64,000 nucleotides of DNA. Source: Linanthus parryae. Lineage: Eukaryota > Streptophyta > Magnoliopsida > Ericales > Polemoniaceae. Location of the stretch: the NCBI GenBank assembly GCA_023055425.1, contig JALGPY010000003.1:66448991-66512990 (forward strand). The letters run 5' to 3'. Below the pieces are notes generated by a model. That model had not been told where the DNA came from and did not search any database. It was given only the letters and a program-made list of their open reading frames with translations. Shown piece after piece: positions 10,938 through 22,491 of this stretch (position 1 is the first letter of the stretch; every line of letters begins with the position of its first letter). The translations under genes and the position numbers were made by a program.

Positions 10938-12671
10938 ATGAGTACTGCAGGTGGTGGTGGTTTCTCACAGGTAAGAGCTTCTAACAGACATCCTCTATTT
11001 TGTGGAGACAACTTTGCTCACTGGAAAGCTCTGATGAAGATGTTCATTATTGATCAAGACATAGAGCTTTGGACCATTATTGAGAATGTACCTCACACTT
11101 TTTACACAGAGAAAGATGGGATCAAAACTCTTAAATCTGAAGAATCACTCTCCTCTTATGAATTAGAGCAATTTTTTAAGAATTTCAAATCTATTAACAT
11201 CATATATTGTGCTTTGAGTAATGATGAGCTCAACAGGATCTCAGGCTGTAAGACTGCCAAAGAAATCTGGGATAAGCTTGGGGTAACATTTGAAGGAACC
11301 AGTCAAGTTAAGCAAACCAAAATCAACATCTATCTCAGGAAATATGAGTTGTTCAAGATGAATGCAGATGAGTCAATCAGAGACATGTTCAAGAGGTTCA
11401 CAGACATTGTCAAAAACCTTGATTCACTGGGAAAGGATACTTCCATTGAAGAAAAGGTGAGGAAGATACTGAGAAGTCTTCTAAAGGCTAAATGGGAACC
11501 AAAGACAACAACTATTGAAGAAGCTCAAGATCTCGCATCACTACAACTTGATGACCTACAAGAAAAGCTCCTGACACATGAAATATCCATAAATAAGGAT
11601 GATGGAGAGCTACGAGAAAGTTTCAAGACTCAAGGCTTTGAAAACAAATATCAAAGCCTTGATAAAGATGATCAGAAATATATAAGTGATCATGCTACTA
11701 CTTCAAGACCAGAGAAGAAATATGGAGAGCCTGAACCCTGGTCTCCAAGAAAGAGATTGAAATTTCTTTCATCTCATCCAGCTGACAACATCATCTCTGA
11801 CCCAACCACTGGTACACAAACAAGACCACAGTTGAAGAATATTTGTGCTTTTAATGCTTTTATCTCTCTTGAAGAACCCAAAACTGTGAAGAAAGCATTA
11901 CAAGAATCAAAATGGATTATAGCTATGCAAAGTGAACTCAATGAGTTTGAAAGAAACAAGGTGTGGAACCTAGTTCCTCCACCAACAAACCAGTCTGTCA
12001 TTGGTACCAGATGGGTGTTCAAAAACAAACAAGATGAGAATGGCAAGGTGATCAAAAACAAAGCAAGCTTAGTTGCTCAAGGGTATAGCCAAGAAGAATG
12101 TATTGATTATGAGCAAACTTTTGCTCCGGTTTCAAGGTTAGAAGCAATTAGAATTTTACTTGCATTTGCATCTTACAAAAACATGAATCTATTTCAAATG
12201 GATGTGAAATGTGCATTTTTGAATGGCTACATGCAAGAGGAAGTTTATGTTGCACAACCTCCTGGATTTGAAAGTGATAAGTTTCTAGATCATGTTTACA
12301 AACTTGAAAAAGCTCTTTATGGTTTGAAAGAGGCTCCAAAAGCATGGTATAAAAGATTGTCAAAATTTCTGCTTGAAAATGATTTCAAAAGAGGATTGGG
12401 AGACAAGACCCTTTTAATAAAGACTCATGAGAAAGATTTACTTGTAGTTCAAATCTATGTTGATGATATCTTATTTGGATCTACTAATGATCTATTATGC
12501 AAAGATTTCTCAAGTCTTATGAGTAGGGAATTTGAAATGAGCATGATGGGAGTGTTTAACTTCTTCCTTGGACTTAAAATACATCAGCTGAAGAAGGACA
12601 TCTTTCTACATCAAAGCAAGTACACTAGGGGCTTGTTGAAGAAGTATAACATGTATCAATCAAAGAAATAA
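10938..12671 (+). CDS. Gag fused in frame to copia reverse transcriptase by internal deletion
   Basis: The ATG at 10938 begins MSTAGGGGFSQVR, matching the Gag start of the group; the frame is open upstream to 10902. Residues about 1-230 are Gag (DUF4219/UBN2-like: FAHWKALMKMFI, then DESIRDMFKRFTDIV). At about 11610-11720 the reading jumps to the segment that normally follows integrase (EPWSPRKRLKFLSSHP), then reverse transcriptase: VWNLVPPP, GTRWVFKNK, FQMDVKCAFLNG with the first Asp, YGLKEAPKAWY and VQIYVDDILFG with the Asp pair intact. Knuckle, protease and integrase are missing. It ends in TAA at 12669-12671, where a frameshift separates it from RNase H. Catalytic residues look intact, but no protease remains. 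Confidence 0.85.
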   Translation: MSTAGGGGFSQVRASNRHPLFCGDNFAHWKALMKMFIIDQDIELWTIIENVPHTFYTEKDGIKTLKSEESLSSYELEQFFKNFKSINIIYCALSNDELNRISGCKTAKEIWDKLGVTFEGTSQVKQTKINIYLRKYELFKMNADESIRDMFKRFTDIVKNLDSLGKDTSIEEKVRKILRSLLKAKWEPKTTTIEEAQDLASLQLDDLQEKLLTHEISINKDDGELRESFKTQGFENKYQSLDKDDQKYISDHATTSRPEKKYGEPEPWSPRKRLKFLSSHPADNIISDPTTGTQTRPQLKNICAFNAFISLEEPKTVKKALQESKWIIAMQSELNEFERNKVWNLVPPPTNQSVIGTRWVFKNKQDENGKVIKNKASLVAQGYSQEECIDYEQTFAPVSRLEAIRILLAFASYKNMNLFQMDVKCAFLNGYMQEEVYVAQPPGFESDKFLDHVYKLEKALYGLKEAPKAWYKRLSKFLLENDFKRGLGDKTLLIKTHEKDLLVVQIYVDDILFGSTNDLLCKDFSSLMSREFEMSMMGVFNFFLGLKIHQLKKDIFLHQSKYTRGLLKKYNMYQSKK

Positions 12672-12679
12672 AGAGTCCC

Positions 12680-13408
12680 ATGAGTTCTACACTGTCTTTA
12701 GATAAAGATGAATCTGGTAAGAGTGTCAATGTGAAAGAGTATAGAGGTATGATTGAAAAATTGCTATACCTTACAGTTAGTATACCAGATTTCATGTTCA
12801 GTGTATGTATGTGTGCAAGATTTCAAGTTGATCCAAAGAAATCACACTTGACTGCTATGAAGAGAATATTCAGACATCTCAATGGTACCAAAGACTTAGG
12901 GCTTTGGTATCCAAGACATTCTAACTTCTCTTTGCATAGACTTTCAGATGCTGACTTTGCAGGTTACAAAGTTGATAGGAAAAGCACTTCTGGAACTTGC
13001 CAATTCATTGGATCCTCCTTGATCAGTTGGCTTTCCAAGAAACAAAACTTAGTTTCTCTATCAACAACTGAAGCTGAATATATATCTGTTGGAGCATTTT
13101 GTTCACAATTATTGTGGATTGCTCAACAATTGAGAGATCTTGGATTTGATTTCAAGAGCATCCCTATCAAATGTGACAACACTAGTGCAATATCAATTAC
13201 AAAGAATCCAGTTCAGCATTCAAGAACCAAGCATATTAATGTCAGAAACCATTTCATCAGAGATCATGCTGAAAAAGGTGATATTGTTCTTGAATTTGTT
13301 TCTACAAACATGCAACTTGCAGATATCTTCACTAAACCATTTCCCGACGAAAGATTTTCAGCTCTAAGACTTGAATTAGGCATGCTAAATAAAGATGCAT
13401 TGGTTTAG
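12680..13408 (+). CDS. Copia reverse-transcriptase tail and RNase H, frameshifted off the gag-RT frame
   Basis: Open for 242 codons, beginning MSSTLSLDKDESG. It carries the reverse-transcriptase/RNase H connection (YRGMIEKLLYLTVSIPD) and RNase H: LSDADFAGY (Asp), LSTTEAEYI (Glu), IKCDNTSAISI (Asp), then TKHINVRNHFIRDH and LADIFTKPF, which ends copia pol. Family members usually read ARPD where this has SIPD. The frame is displaced from the one that ends at 12671, so the native protein would need one repaired indel. RNase H residues are complete. Confidence 0.88.
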   Translation: MSSTLSLDKDESGKSVNVKEYRGMIEKLLYLTVSIPDFMFSVCMCARFQVDPKKSHLTAMKRIFRHLNGTKDLGLWYPRHSNFSLHRLSDADFAGYKVDRKSTSGTCQFIGSSLISWLSKKQNLVSLSTTEAEYISVGAFCSQLLWIAQQLRDLGFDFKSIPIKCDNTSAISITKNPVQHSRTKHINVRNHFIRDHAEKGDIVLEFVSTNMQLADIFTKPFPDERFSALRLELGMLNKDALV

Positions 13409-13861
13409 GGGGAGCATCAAGTAAGGAAGGTAAGTTATTATGTGTTTCAAATATGTGAATTGATTTTCAAAGCCTTGAAAATCTTTTTAAAGTTTTGATT
13501 TTATGTTTTTAATTTTAGCAGCATTTCAAGACCTTAAAACAATTTTCAAAGCCTTGAAAATAAGTCTGATAACTGGTTAGTCAATAATTCTTGGATCATT
13601 CAGTATTGGGTACTATCTTTGTAGATATTTGCTCAATATTGCCCCTACCTTTTTCAAAATTCTTTTTCAGTCAATTATAGTATTAAATTATTTACTTCCA
13701 ACGGCTTCAAAGATTTGAATCTTCTCTTACCATTACAGATATTTTGAGATCAGAAAGATTGCAGTTCCTTTTCAAACACAAACTCTTTCAGTATTTATCT
13801 TCTTCTCTTCTCCGTCACTCCGTATCAAATCTACCTCTCTCTATTCTTCTTCCAAACCCTA
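13409..13861 (+). other. Spacer between pol and the extra ORF
   Basis: No gene. It begins with a purine-rich GGGGGAG just after the pol stop and holds several near-copies of the TCAAAGCCTTGA motif (about 13464 and 13546). In SIRE elements this is where a transcript for the extra ORF would begin, but I see no decisive promoter. Confidence 0.6.
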
Positions 13862-15565
13862 ATGAGCACTAGAAGAGCCTCAGGCATAATCAATATGGGT
13901 GGAGGTTCAAAAATTGAACCCAGTTCACAGAAGAAGAGAAAGACAGGTGAAGATGAAGTTCAGACAATCAGTGGGGACTCAAGCTCCAGGAACCCCAGTA
14001 CAGAAGCTATTGAAGAACTTCCTCGACCTAAGAAGAAAACTAAGAAGGATGTGACACCATATTTAGACAAGAAGAAGAATAAGAAGAAAGAGATATATGC
14101 TGCAGAGAAGCAACCAGAAAAGATATCTCTAGCCCCAAGAAGTTGAAGAAAAAGAAGAAGGCAACTCAAGCTGAAAACGGGAAAGGGAAGGTAACAGAGG
14201 AACAGCCAGAAGACAATGTGGAAAGAGCCTTGCAAATATACTCAAAGAACACTGCTCCTGATGAATCTTGGTTCATCTCTAATACTTCAAAAGGTCATTG
14301 GTTGGATGGTTTTGCATCAAGGAAGATTGCTTTTTGTAGCTTGATCAGTATGCCTATGTTGACTGGAATGAATCTAAATTGCATTACCATGTTAAAGAAA
14401 AGCTCTCTGTGGTTCATGTTAAACCCTCCTAAGCTAGCCTACCCTAGACTTACCAGACTCTTCTATCTCAACATGAAGCAACTTAAGAACTCTCCACACT
14501 TAGTTATCAAAACTAGAGTTGCTGGTGTTACTATGGAATAAGATCATGCTGAGTTTGCAACTGTCCTAGGCTGTCCTAAGAGGTATGACACACAGGACCA
14601 TCCTCCAAAAAATGAAGCCTTGAAGCCTCATCCAAATAGTTAACACACTCTGAGTTAAACGTTGAAGCAAAAGTTTTATTCACTATCTTGATGACATGCA
14701 TCTTTACAAGGGAACATTCTAAGGAGTTAGTCACTGAGAGGGTTCTATACATTATGTACTTGATTATGCATGGCTATGACATTGATCTTCAGAAGCATGT
14801 AATGGAACACATGCTGTTTAGCCAAACAGATCAGAGGAAGCATCCCTTTCCTTATGCATATTTGCTCACTTTGTTCTTCCAACACCTTAAGATTCCTACT
14901 GCTGGTGAGGAGTCTATCACATCTGGGATTGGTTTGCTTAATTAGAAAGCTTTTGAGAAGATTGGGGTGGTAAAGACCAAAGAGAAAATTTGGAAGATGT
15001 ATTCAGAATTGACAGAAGAAGAGCTGAAAGCAAAGAAATTAGTTAAGACCAAGGCCTTGAACCCTACTTCAAGCTGGACCTCTCAGCCTTCTGATTTGTC
15101 TTCCATCCTTCACAGACTTGATGGTCTAGAGATGGACAATAGTGAAATCAAAGAGAACCAGCATGGGTTTGAGACTGATCTCAAACAAGTCAAATACATG
15201 GTGGAGACCATGTTTAGGAGCATGATTATGTTTGATGTCCCTGGGGATGAAGAAGGTGCCAAGAAAGATGGCTCTAACAAGAACTTGCCAAGTGAACACT
15301 CCAATCAGGAAGAGGCTGCTCCAGTCAAGGATAAAGGAAAGAAGGTAGTAGTTGAAAAAGCTGCTCAAGAAGGAGATGAACTAATTCAGATGACTTGCTG
15401 AAAACCCTGAAGAAGAAGAAGAAATCTCCAAAGACTGCTACTGAGGACAAGACTGAAGAAGAGACTGCTGGTGAGAATGAAGAAGAACAAGAAGAACATG
15501 CCAATGATGAAGACAGTGAGGAAGAAGAGGGAGATCAAGATGGAGATGAAGACCCAACCCCATAA
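13862..15565 (+). pseudogene. Extra 3' ORF of the SIRE-like element, frameshifted
   Basis: Starts MSTRRASGIINMGGGSK with Lys-rich tracts (PRPKKKTKKD, then MKKKKKATQ), followed by a region (ISNTSKGHWLDGFASRKI) that resembles the so-called putative plant transposon protein domain found in such ORFs. Later segments include a helical stretch (LDGLEMDNSEIKENQHGF) and a very acidic C-terminus ending near 15565 (DEDPTP). At least three frameshifts or stops separate the pieces. In SIRE1 relatives this position is called env-like; I see no signal peptide or transmembrane segment, so I do not call it an envelope. Its function is unknown. Confidence 0.7.
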
Positions 15566-15863
15566 TCTTTCCTATTCTTTCATTCTCATTCACTTTTAAA
15601 GTTTTCTTTTTTAAATTTACCCAGACTATGATCCAACATCTTCTCATTCTTTTTTATGAATGTAAAAAAGGGGAGAAAATCTTAGGTTGTTTTTATTTCT
15701 GTTTAAGTGACCTAGCTTTTGGTCAGTAGGATTATCTGCAATTTTTTTTTAAGTTTATTAATATGTTAGATCTTTTGGAATGTTATTACTATTTGAACTG
15801 TGTGCTAATCAGTATTTTTTGCAGAAAATAAGAATCAAACCGTTTAAGGTTTTGTCTTTCATC

Positions 15864-15873
15864 AAGGGGGAGA
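15864..15873 (+). other. Polypurine tract
   Basis: AAGGGGGAGA lies immediately before the 3' LTR, as expected for plus-strand priming. The stretch 15566-15863 before it is AT-rich and holds no gene. Confidence 0.85.
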
Positions 15874-15874
15874 T

Positions 15875-17169
15875 TGTAAGGTCACAGGTTTCATGGACTT
15901 GAAATACTAAGCTATTTCAAGGGCTTGAAACAGTTTTCAAAGCCTTGAATCTAGTTTCACAGGCTCGAAATAGCAAAGGCCTTGAACCAGGATTCAAAGC
16001 CTTTAAACTGTCTGACCTGTATGCATGTTCTAAGGGAAAGTTTTTCTATACTCTTCTGATCTGATTCTATCTCTCTCACCCCTATGCTTGATGTGTTATT
16101 ATTTGATGATGAAAGACAAACTGTTTAGATATATCTAACATCATTTAATCCATCTGTCCAACTCAGTTTTGCAGGGAAACTGTATTTCCTAAGTTTGCAG
16201 GATTGGTTTCCTAATCTGGCTTTTGCAGGAAAGGAAACATTAAGATAAGATGATTTTGTGATCAATCAGAGACTCATGACAGCTTCTCAAATTGTTTAAA
16301 GACAAGATCACAACAATATCTCTGAAGATCATGATCAAATATCCGTTGGAAAAGGCTGTTAAAGAGAGTCAAAGTTGTTCCCTACAAAATAGGAAGTTCT
16401 TGCTGAAAATCTGGGAAGATTTGCAGAGATTTAAACAGAATAAATAGAGCTCATTTTGAAGCAAAAAACAAACAAAACTCAACGGGAAAAAAGAGAGGAT
16501 CATTTCTGGATTGAAAAGCATCAAAGAAGTTCATCTTTCTCACAATCCAACTCAGAGAATACCACTGCACTATTCACTGCAGTTCTACACTTTAGTGTTC
16601 TTCTGTCTTGTGCTTTATTTGTAGATCATTCTTGTATTACTTCTATCTATCAATCTCAAGGATTGTACAAAGTGAACAACAGAGAATTCTTAGTTAATAA
16701 GTTAGCTAGAGCAGGTACTAGATAGGTTAGAGAGAACCACAAGCTGTAACAGAGTAAGGCAACTCTCTTTGCTTGAGATCTAGGGCTTAGCTTTTGATTT
16801 ATATAAGAATTGAGTTGAAAATCCTGCAGGGAGAAGATCCCTGAGGTAGAGACGTAGTTCCAAGTGGACTTAACTCTATAAATAACTTGTCTCTTTCATT
16901 ACAGTTCATTTACATACTTAGTTTTTACAGCATTCAAACTAGTCTGTTCTCAAGGGTTTGAAACTCTTTTCAAGGCCTTGAAAAAGACTTGCTTGTTTAA
17001 TTTCAAACTGCATTTCACTCCAAAGGCTTGAAACTGTTTTCAAGGCCTTGAACTCCATTTCTCTTGAACTGCAACTTTTCTTCTCCACAAGTTTTGCAAA
17101 AAGTTGGCATACTCTATTCAACCCCCTAGAGTATTTGTGCTGCATATCTATCTGCATACTCTCCTTTCA
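15875..17169 (+). repeat. 3' LTR of the first SIRE-like element
   Basis: 1295 bp, TGTAAGGTC to CTTTCA, matching the 5' LTR with scattered changes and small indels. It contains exact TCAAGGCCTTGA at 16970-16981 and 17040-17051. Confidence 0.92.
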
Positions 17170-19278
17170 AAGAAGACATAATTTTGAAACAAGGGAAGAT
17201 GGAAAATATTTTGTAGCTTCTTTCCAATATGAAAGGCTACCACTTTTCTCTTTTAATGTGCCATTCTAGGGCATGAGTCCTCTGTTTGTGAAAAGAAAGT
17301 AGCAGATATTTCAAGGGGGAAATGCAAAACGATGCTTATGGAAGTTGGTTGAGAGACAAAACACTTGATGAACTTTGGCCACCCTAGAAATCAATAAAAT
17401 TGTCTTCTTCAAAGATGGTTAAGTGATCCAACTTATCTAATTGGGTTAGGAAGTGGCTGTCAAAGCCAAAGTGGCCACCTCTTTTCAAATGGGCTGGGAG
17501 TGGAGAGTAGATAGTAGTTAGGCTAAGGTTTTTTAGTGGGCCTTGGTTGTGTTGGTTTTCAGTCCCGCAGCTTTTAGATCGAATTTGAGAGAAACTCATA
17601 GCTGGGTTGGAATGGGGTGAGTTAGGTTTAGTTAGGAGAGGGTTGAGGTTTAAAGTGGTGGAGTTAACTAGGGTTGTTGACTTCTTACAAAAGGTAGCAG
17701 AATAGTCGAGGTGTTGAGCTAATTTTGGGGGTTGATTTCTCTGCTCGATGGGTGAGCAGTTACTAGGAGAGGATATTGAGCCTTGCGCTCCCTCAGGTTT
17801 GACACCGCCGAGGTTCAGCGAGAGTTCTCAATCGGAGACCCAAACATGGAGAGAAGACCTCGAATTGTTGAACGGTGAAGTGTTGACCGGTGAGGATGTG
17901 GTTTCCAGGCTTCCGATCGGAAAGAGGATGGTGGTGAGGGACGACGGATGGCTCAGCGAGACCGTCAGAGAGGGAGGTTCGACTGCAGAGAATACTTTCG
18001 AAGGATCTGATTCAAGGAGCATCTCCGACGCCTAAGGAAGGTCTGAACCGTCTAGGTCATTGTCATTGTCATCTTCATCTTCCTCTATTAACTTATCTTC
18101 AAAGTCCGGGGGGGGGGGGGGAGTCCAGGTCCCCCAGAGTAGTTTCTTCCACAATTTTGTGAGCCCCCTCTATGAGGATTACCCGGATTTTAAACATTCT
18201 ATGCAAGTTTGTGTTAGCAAATGCTCTGATTTGCCTGGTATAAAGAAATTGGTTGGGTATGTGGAGGTTTTGGTTGTGTTTAAGGGCATGGAGGTGTTAA
18301 TTCACCAGGGCTGTCACATTCCTCAAGGAGAGGGATCATCCATTATCCATTTGGTCGATGCGGCAGCAGCGGTATCAACATTTGAAGGGCTTTTCGTAGC
18401 TAAATTGAATCCACACCCTTATGTTGTTGTCAAGGCGCAGGTAAGCTCCTGCAATGAGTGGTTCATCCAAGGAGAATTCAACTTTGATTCTCATGTAATC
18501 AGGTTCGGAGATGTAGATCGTATCGATGTTTCTTATGTGTTTGCAAGCTTCGTTGCGTTCCCAATCGTAATGTAGTCTTGCGGTGCACCAATCATCTGGA
18601 CCCTGAGGTTTGCTCGGTTGAAGTTGTAAGTGCAGAGGGAGTAGTTCGGGGTCCGTGGGCGGAGGAAGAAAAGAGCGCATCGGATATTTCACGAGTTGGA
18701 GAAGAACCATTTTTACACCTGAGTGACGGTGAAAAAACCTTCTCGGTTACATTCTCTATTGGTTTCATGTTGTACTTCCTCTTTTGTGAATTTTAGATAG
18801 TCCCAGAAGTAGCCGATGAGGGATAAGTTCCAATTTTCTTGGTTGAGGTCTATGTCTGCACGGGGGTCATGCTGATTTCTAGGCCCATAAGTGTGGCTGG
18901 AGCAGGGGGTTGGTATGGAGGTTGGTAGGTCTCGTTTTGTTGCAACACAAACTCCATTAATGAAGCCGCAAGGCGAGATAACATTGGGGTGGTTGGTTAT
19001 TGGGGGAGGATTTATGGTTGTGAGCAGGAGTTTGGTGAGTGAAGTAAAGGCTAACAAGCTAAGGATTGAAAGGAGAAGAGCCAGAGGGGAGGAAAGGGTT
19101 AAGTAAAGGAAAAGAAAATATGTGATGGTTGATGGGATGTAAAGGTGGCTCCATCTCCATCTCATTTCATGGGGAGGGTTTTGCGGTTACCTGGTGGGTA
19201 AAGGGTTGGAGGATGGAAGAGGAGGAATTCTAGAGAGAGAGGAAGTCAAAAGACTCGAATCTACTAATTTCTGGAAAC
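17170..19278 (-). pseudogene. LINE-ORF1-like tandem unit 1
   Basis: A unit of 2109 bp, repeated in direct orientation to the right. Minus strand: a DUF4283-like segment (LIGYFWDYLKFTKEEVQ, about 18825-18775), the CCHC_4 segment (YMRIKVEFSLDEPLIAGAY, about 18510-18455) and a knuckle (about 18390-18350) reading KC, stop, YRCCRIDQ. The His has become Gln and a TGA sits inside the knuckle. Then an acidic region and the C-terminal tail ending FEEDNFIDF and a stop at about 17384. The right end (about 19165-19278) looks like a 5' leader. Non-functional. Confidence 0.78.
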
Positions 19279-21379
19279 AAGAAGACATAATTTTGAAACA
19301 AGGGAAGATGGCAAACATTTTGTAGCTTCTTTCCAATATGAAAGGCTACCACTTTTCTCTTTTATTGTGGTATTCTAGGGCATGAGTCCTCTGTTTGTGA
19401 AAAGAAAGTAGCTGATATTTCAAGGAGGAAATGCAAAAACAATGCTTATGGAAGTTTGTTGAAAGCCAACACACTTGATGAACTTCGGCCTCCCTCGACA
19501 TCAATAAAATTGTCTTCTTCAAAGATAGTTAAGTGATCCAACTTATGTAATTGGGATTGGAAGTGGCTGCCAAAGCCAAAGTGGCCACCTCTTTTCAAAT
19601 GGGCTGGGAGTGGAGATTAGATAGTAGTTGGGCTAAGGTTTTTTGATGGGCCTTGGTTGTGTTGGTTTGCAGGCCCGAAGCTTTTACATCGAATTTGAGA
19701 GAAACTCATAGCTGGGTTGGAATGGGGTGAGTTAGGTTTAGTTCGGAGAGGGTTGAGGGTTAAAGTGGTGGAGTTAACTGGGGTAGTTGACTCTTACAAA
19801 AGGTAGCATAATAGGCGAGGTGTGGAGCTAAGTTTGGGGGTTCGTTTCTCTGCTCGATGGGTGAGCAGTTACTAGGAGAGGATATTGAGCCTTGCTCTCC
19901 CTCAGGTATGACACTGCCGAGGTTCGTTTATAGTTCTCGATCGGAGACCCAAACATGGAGAGACGACCCTGAATTGTTGAATGGTGAAGTGTTGACCGGT
20001 TAGAGGATGGTTTCCAGGCTTCTGATCGGAAAAAGGATGCTGGTGAGGGATGGCGGATGGCTCAGTGAGACCGTTGGAGAGGGAGGTTCGACTGGAGAGA
20101 ATAATTCTGAAGGATCTGATTCAAGGAGCATCTCCGATGCCTGAGGAAGGTCTGAAGTGTCTAGGTCACTGTCATCTTCATCTTCCTCTATTAGCTCATC
20201 TTCAAAGTCCGAGGGGGAAAGGCCCCGTCCCCCATAGTAGTTTCTTCCATTATTTCGTGAGCCCCCTCTATGAGGATTACCCTGATTTTGGAGATTCTGT
20301 TAAATTTTGTGTTATCAAAGGCTCTGATTTGCCTGGTATAGAGAAATTGGTTGGGTATGTGGAGGTTTTGGTTGTGTTTGAGGGCACGGGGTGTTGATGC
20401 ACTGGGGCTGTTGCATTCCTCAAGGAGAGGGGTCCTCCAATGTCCATCTGGTCGATGCGGCAGCAGCGGTATCAACATTAAAGGGCTTTTCGTAGCTAAA
20501 TTGAATCCACACCCTTATGTTGTTGTCAAGGCACATGTAAGCTCCTACAATGAGTGGTTCATCCAAGGAGAATTCAACTTTGATTCTCATGTAACCGGGT
20601 TCAGAGATGTAGATCGTATCGATGATTCTGATGTGTTTGCAAGCTTTGTTGCGTTCCCCGTCGTAATGTAGTCTTGCGGTGCACCAATCATCTGGACCCA
20701 GAGGTCTTCTCGGTTGAAGTTGTAAGAGCAGAGGGAGAAGTTCGGGGTCCGTGGGCGGAGGAAGAAAAGAGCGCCTTGGATATTTCACGAGTTGGAGAAA
20801 ACCATTTTTACACCTGAATGACAGTGAACAAACCTTCTCGGTTCCATTCTCTATTGATTTCATGTTGTACTTCCTCTTTTGTGAATTTTCGATAGTCCTA
20901 GAAGTAGCCAATGAGGGATAAGTTCCAATTTTCTTGGTTGAGGTCTATGTCCGCACGGGGGTCATGGTGATTTCTGGGCCCATAAGTGTGGCTGGAGAAA
21001 GGGGTTGGTATGGAGGTTGGTAGGTCTCGTTTTGTTGCGCCACAAACTCGATTAATGATGCAGCAAGGCGAGATAACATTGGGGTGGTTGGTTATTGGGG
21101 GAGGATTTATGGTTGTGAGCAGGAGTTTGGTGAGTGAAGTAAAGGCTAACAATCTAAAGATTGAAAGGAGAAGAGCCAGAGGGGAGGAAAGGGTCAAGTA
21201 AGGGAAAAGAAAATATGTGATGGTTGATGGGATGTAAAGGTGGCTCCATATCCATATCATTTCATGGGGAGAGTTTTCCGGTTACCTAGTGGGTAAAGGG
21301 TTGGAGGATGGAAGAGGAGGAATTATAGAGAGAGAGAGAGAGGAAGTCAAAAGACTCGAATCTACTACTTTCTGGATAC
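19279..21379 (-). pseudogene. LINE-ORF1-like tandem unit 2
   Basis: 2101 bp, beginning AAGAAGACATAATTTTG like unit 1 and carrying the same parts in the same order. The knuckle region (about 20450-20490) has an extra small deletion that shifts the frame near the shared stop position. The DUF4283-like part is in the minus frame at about 20911-20420 (DYITI-equivalent segments, YMRIKVEFSLDEPLIVGAY). Broken by several frameshifts. Confidence 0.78.
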
Positions 21380-22491
21380 AAGAAGACATAATTTTGAAAC
21401 AAGGGAAGATGGCAAACATTTTGTAGCTTCTTTCCAGTATGAAAGGCTACCACTTTTCTCTTTTAATGTGGTATTCTAGGGCATGAGTCCTGTGTTTGTG
21501 AAAAGAAAGTAGCCGATATTTCAAGGGGGAAACGCAAAAACGATGCTTATGGAAGTTCGTTGAGAGCCAAAACACTTGATGGAATTTGGCCTCCCTCGAC
21601 ATGAATAAAATTATCTTCTTCATAGATGGTTAAGTGATCCAACTTATCTAATTGGGATTGGAAATGGCTCTCAAAGCCAAAGTGGTCACCTCTTTTCAAA
21701 TCGGCTGGGAGTGGAGAGTAGATAGTAGTTGGGCTAAGGTTTTTTTGATGGGCCTTGGTTGTGTTGGTTTGCAGGCCCGAAGCTTTTACATCGAATTTGA
21801 GAGAAACGGATAACTGGGTTGGAATGGGGTGAGTTAGGTTTAGTTGGGAGAGGGTTGAGGTTTAAAGTGGTGGAGTTAACTGGGGTAGTTGACTTCTTAC
21901 AAAAGTTAGCAAAATAGGTGAGGTGTGGAGCTAAGTTTGGGGGTTGGTTTCTCTGCTCGATGGGTGAGTAGTAACTAGGAGAGGATATTGAGCCTTGGCT
22001 CCCTCAGGTATGACACTGTCGAGGTTTAGCGAGATTTCTCCATAGGAGACCCAAACATGGAGAGACGACCACGAATTGTTCAATGGTGAAGTGTTGACCG
22101 GTGAGAGGATGGTTTCCGGGCTTCCGACCGGCAAGAGGACGCTGGTGAGGGACGGCAGATGGCTCAGTGAGACCGTCGGACAGGGAGGTTCGACTGCAGA
22201 GAATAATTCCGAAGGATCTTATTCAAGGATCATCTCCGACGCCTGAGGATGGTCTGTACCGTCTAGGTCACTGTCATCTTCATCTTCCTCTATTAGCTCA
22301 TCTTCATCTTCATCTTCATCTTTCTTCAACAATTTCGTGATCCCCCTCTATGAGGATTAGCCTGATTTTGGAGATTCTGTTCAAGTTTGTGTTATCAAAT
22401 GCTCTGATTTCCCTCGTATAGAGAAATTGGTTGGGTTTGTGGAAGTTATGGTTGTGTTTGAGGGCACGGAGGTGTTGATGCACCAGGGCTG
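21380..22491 (-). pseudogene. LINE-ORF1-like tandem unit 3, C-terminal part
   Basis: Same order as units 1 and 2, up to the phrase CACCAGGGCTG, where the Athila-like solo LTR has inserted. It continues at 31332. A short CATCTT microsatellite expansion lies at about 22275-22322. Decayed, with no long open frame. Confidence 0.75.

Larger units (their letters stand above)
9610..17169 (+). mobile_element. SIRE/Maximus-like copia element, internally deleted, with 5-bp target duplication
   Basis: Two LTRs (9610-10887 and 15875-17169) begin TGTAAGGTCACAGG and end CTCCTTTCA. The target duplication AAGAA is perfect at 9605-9609 and 17170-17174, and the LINE-like repeat continues across it. Order: LTR, PBS, gag fused to reverse transcriptase, RNase H, an extra 3' reading frame, polypurine tract, LTR. 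Zinc knuckle, protease and integrase are deleted. The extra frame after pol is a feature of SIRE/Maximus elements. The two LTRs differ by scattered substitutions, so the insertion is not very recent. Confidence 0.92.

Noticed and set aside
13862..15565. Calling the extra ORF an envelope gene
   Set aside because: No signal peptide, glycosylation-rich surface part or transmembrane helix is visible, and the frame is broken.
18060..18575. 171-codon plus-strand frame as a gene
   Set aside because: It is antisense to the DUF4283/knuckle segment, which has recognisable family motifs on the minus strand. Noted only as a curiosity.
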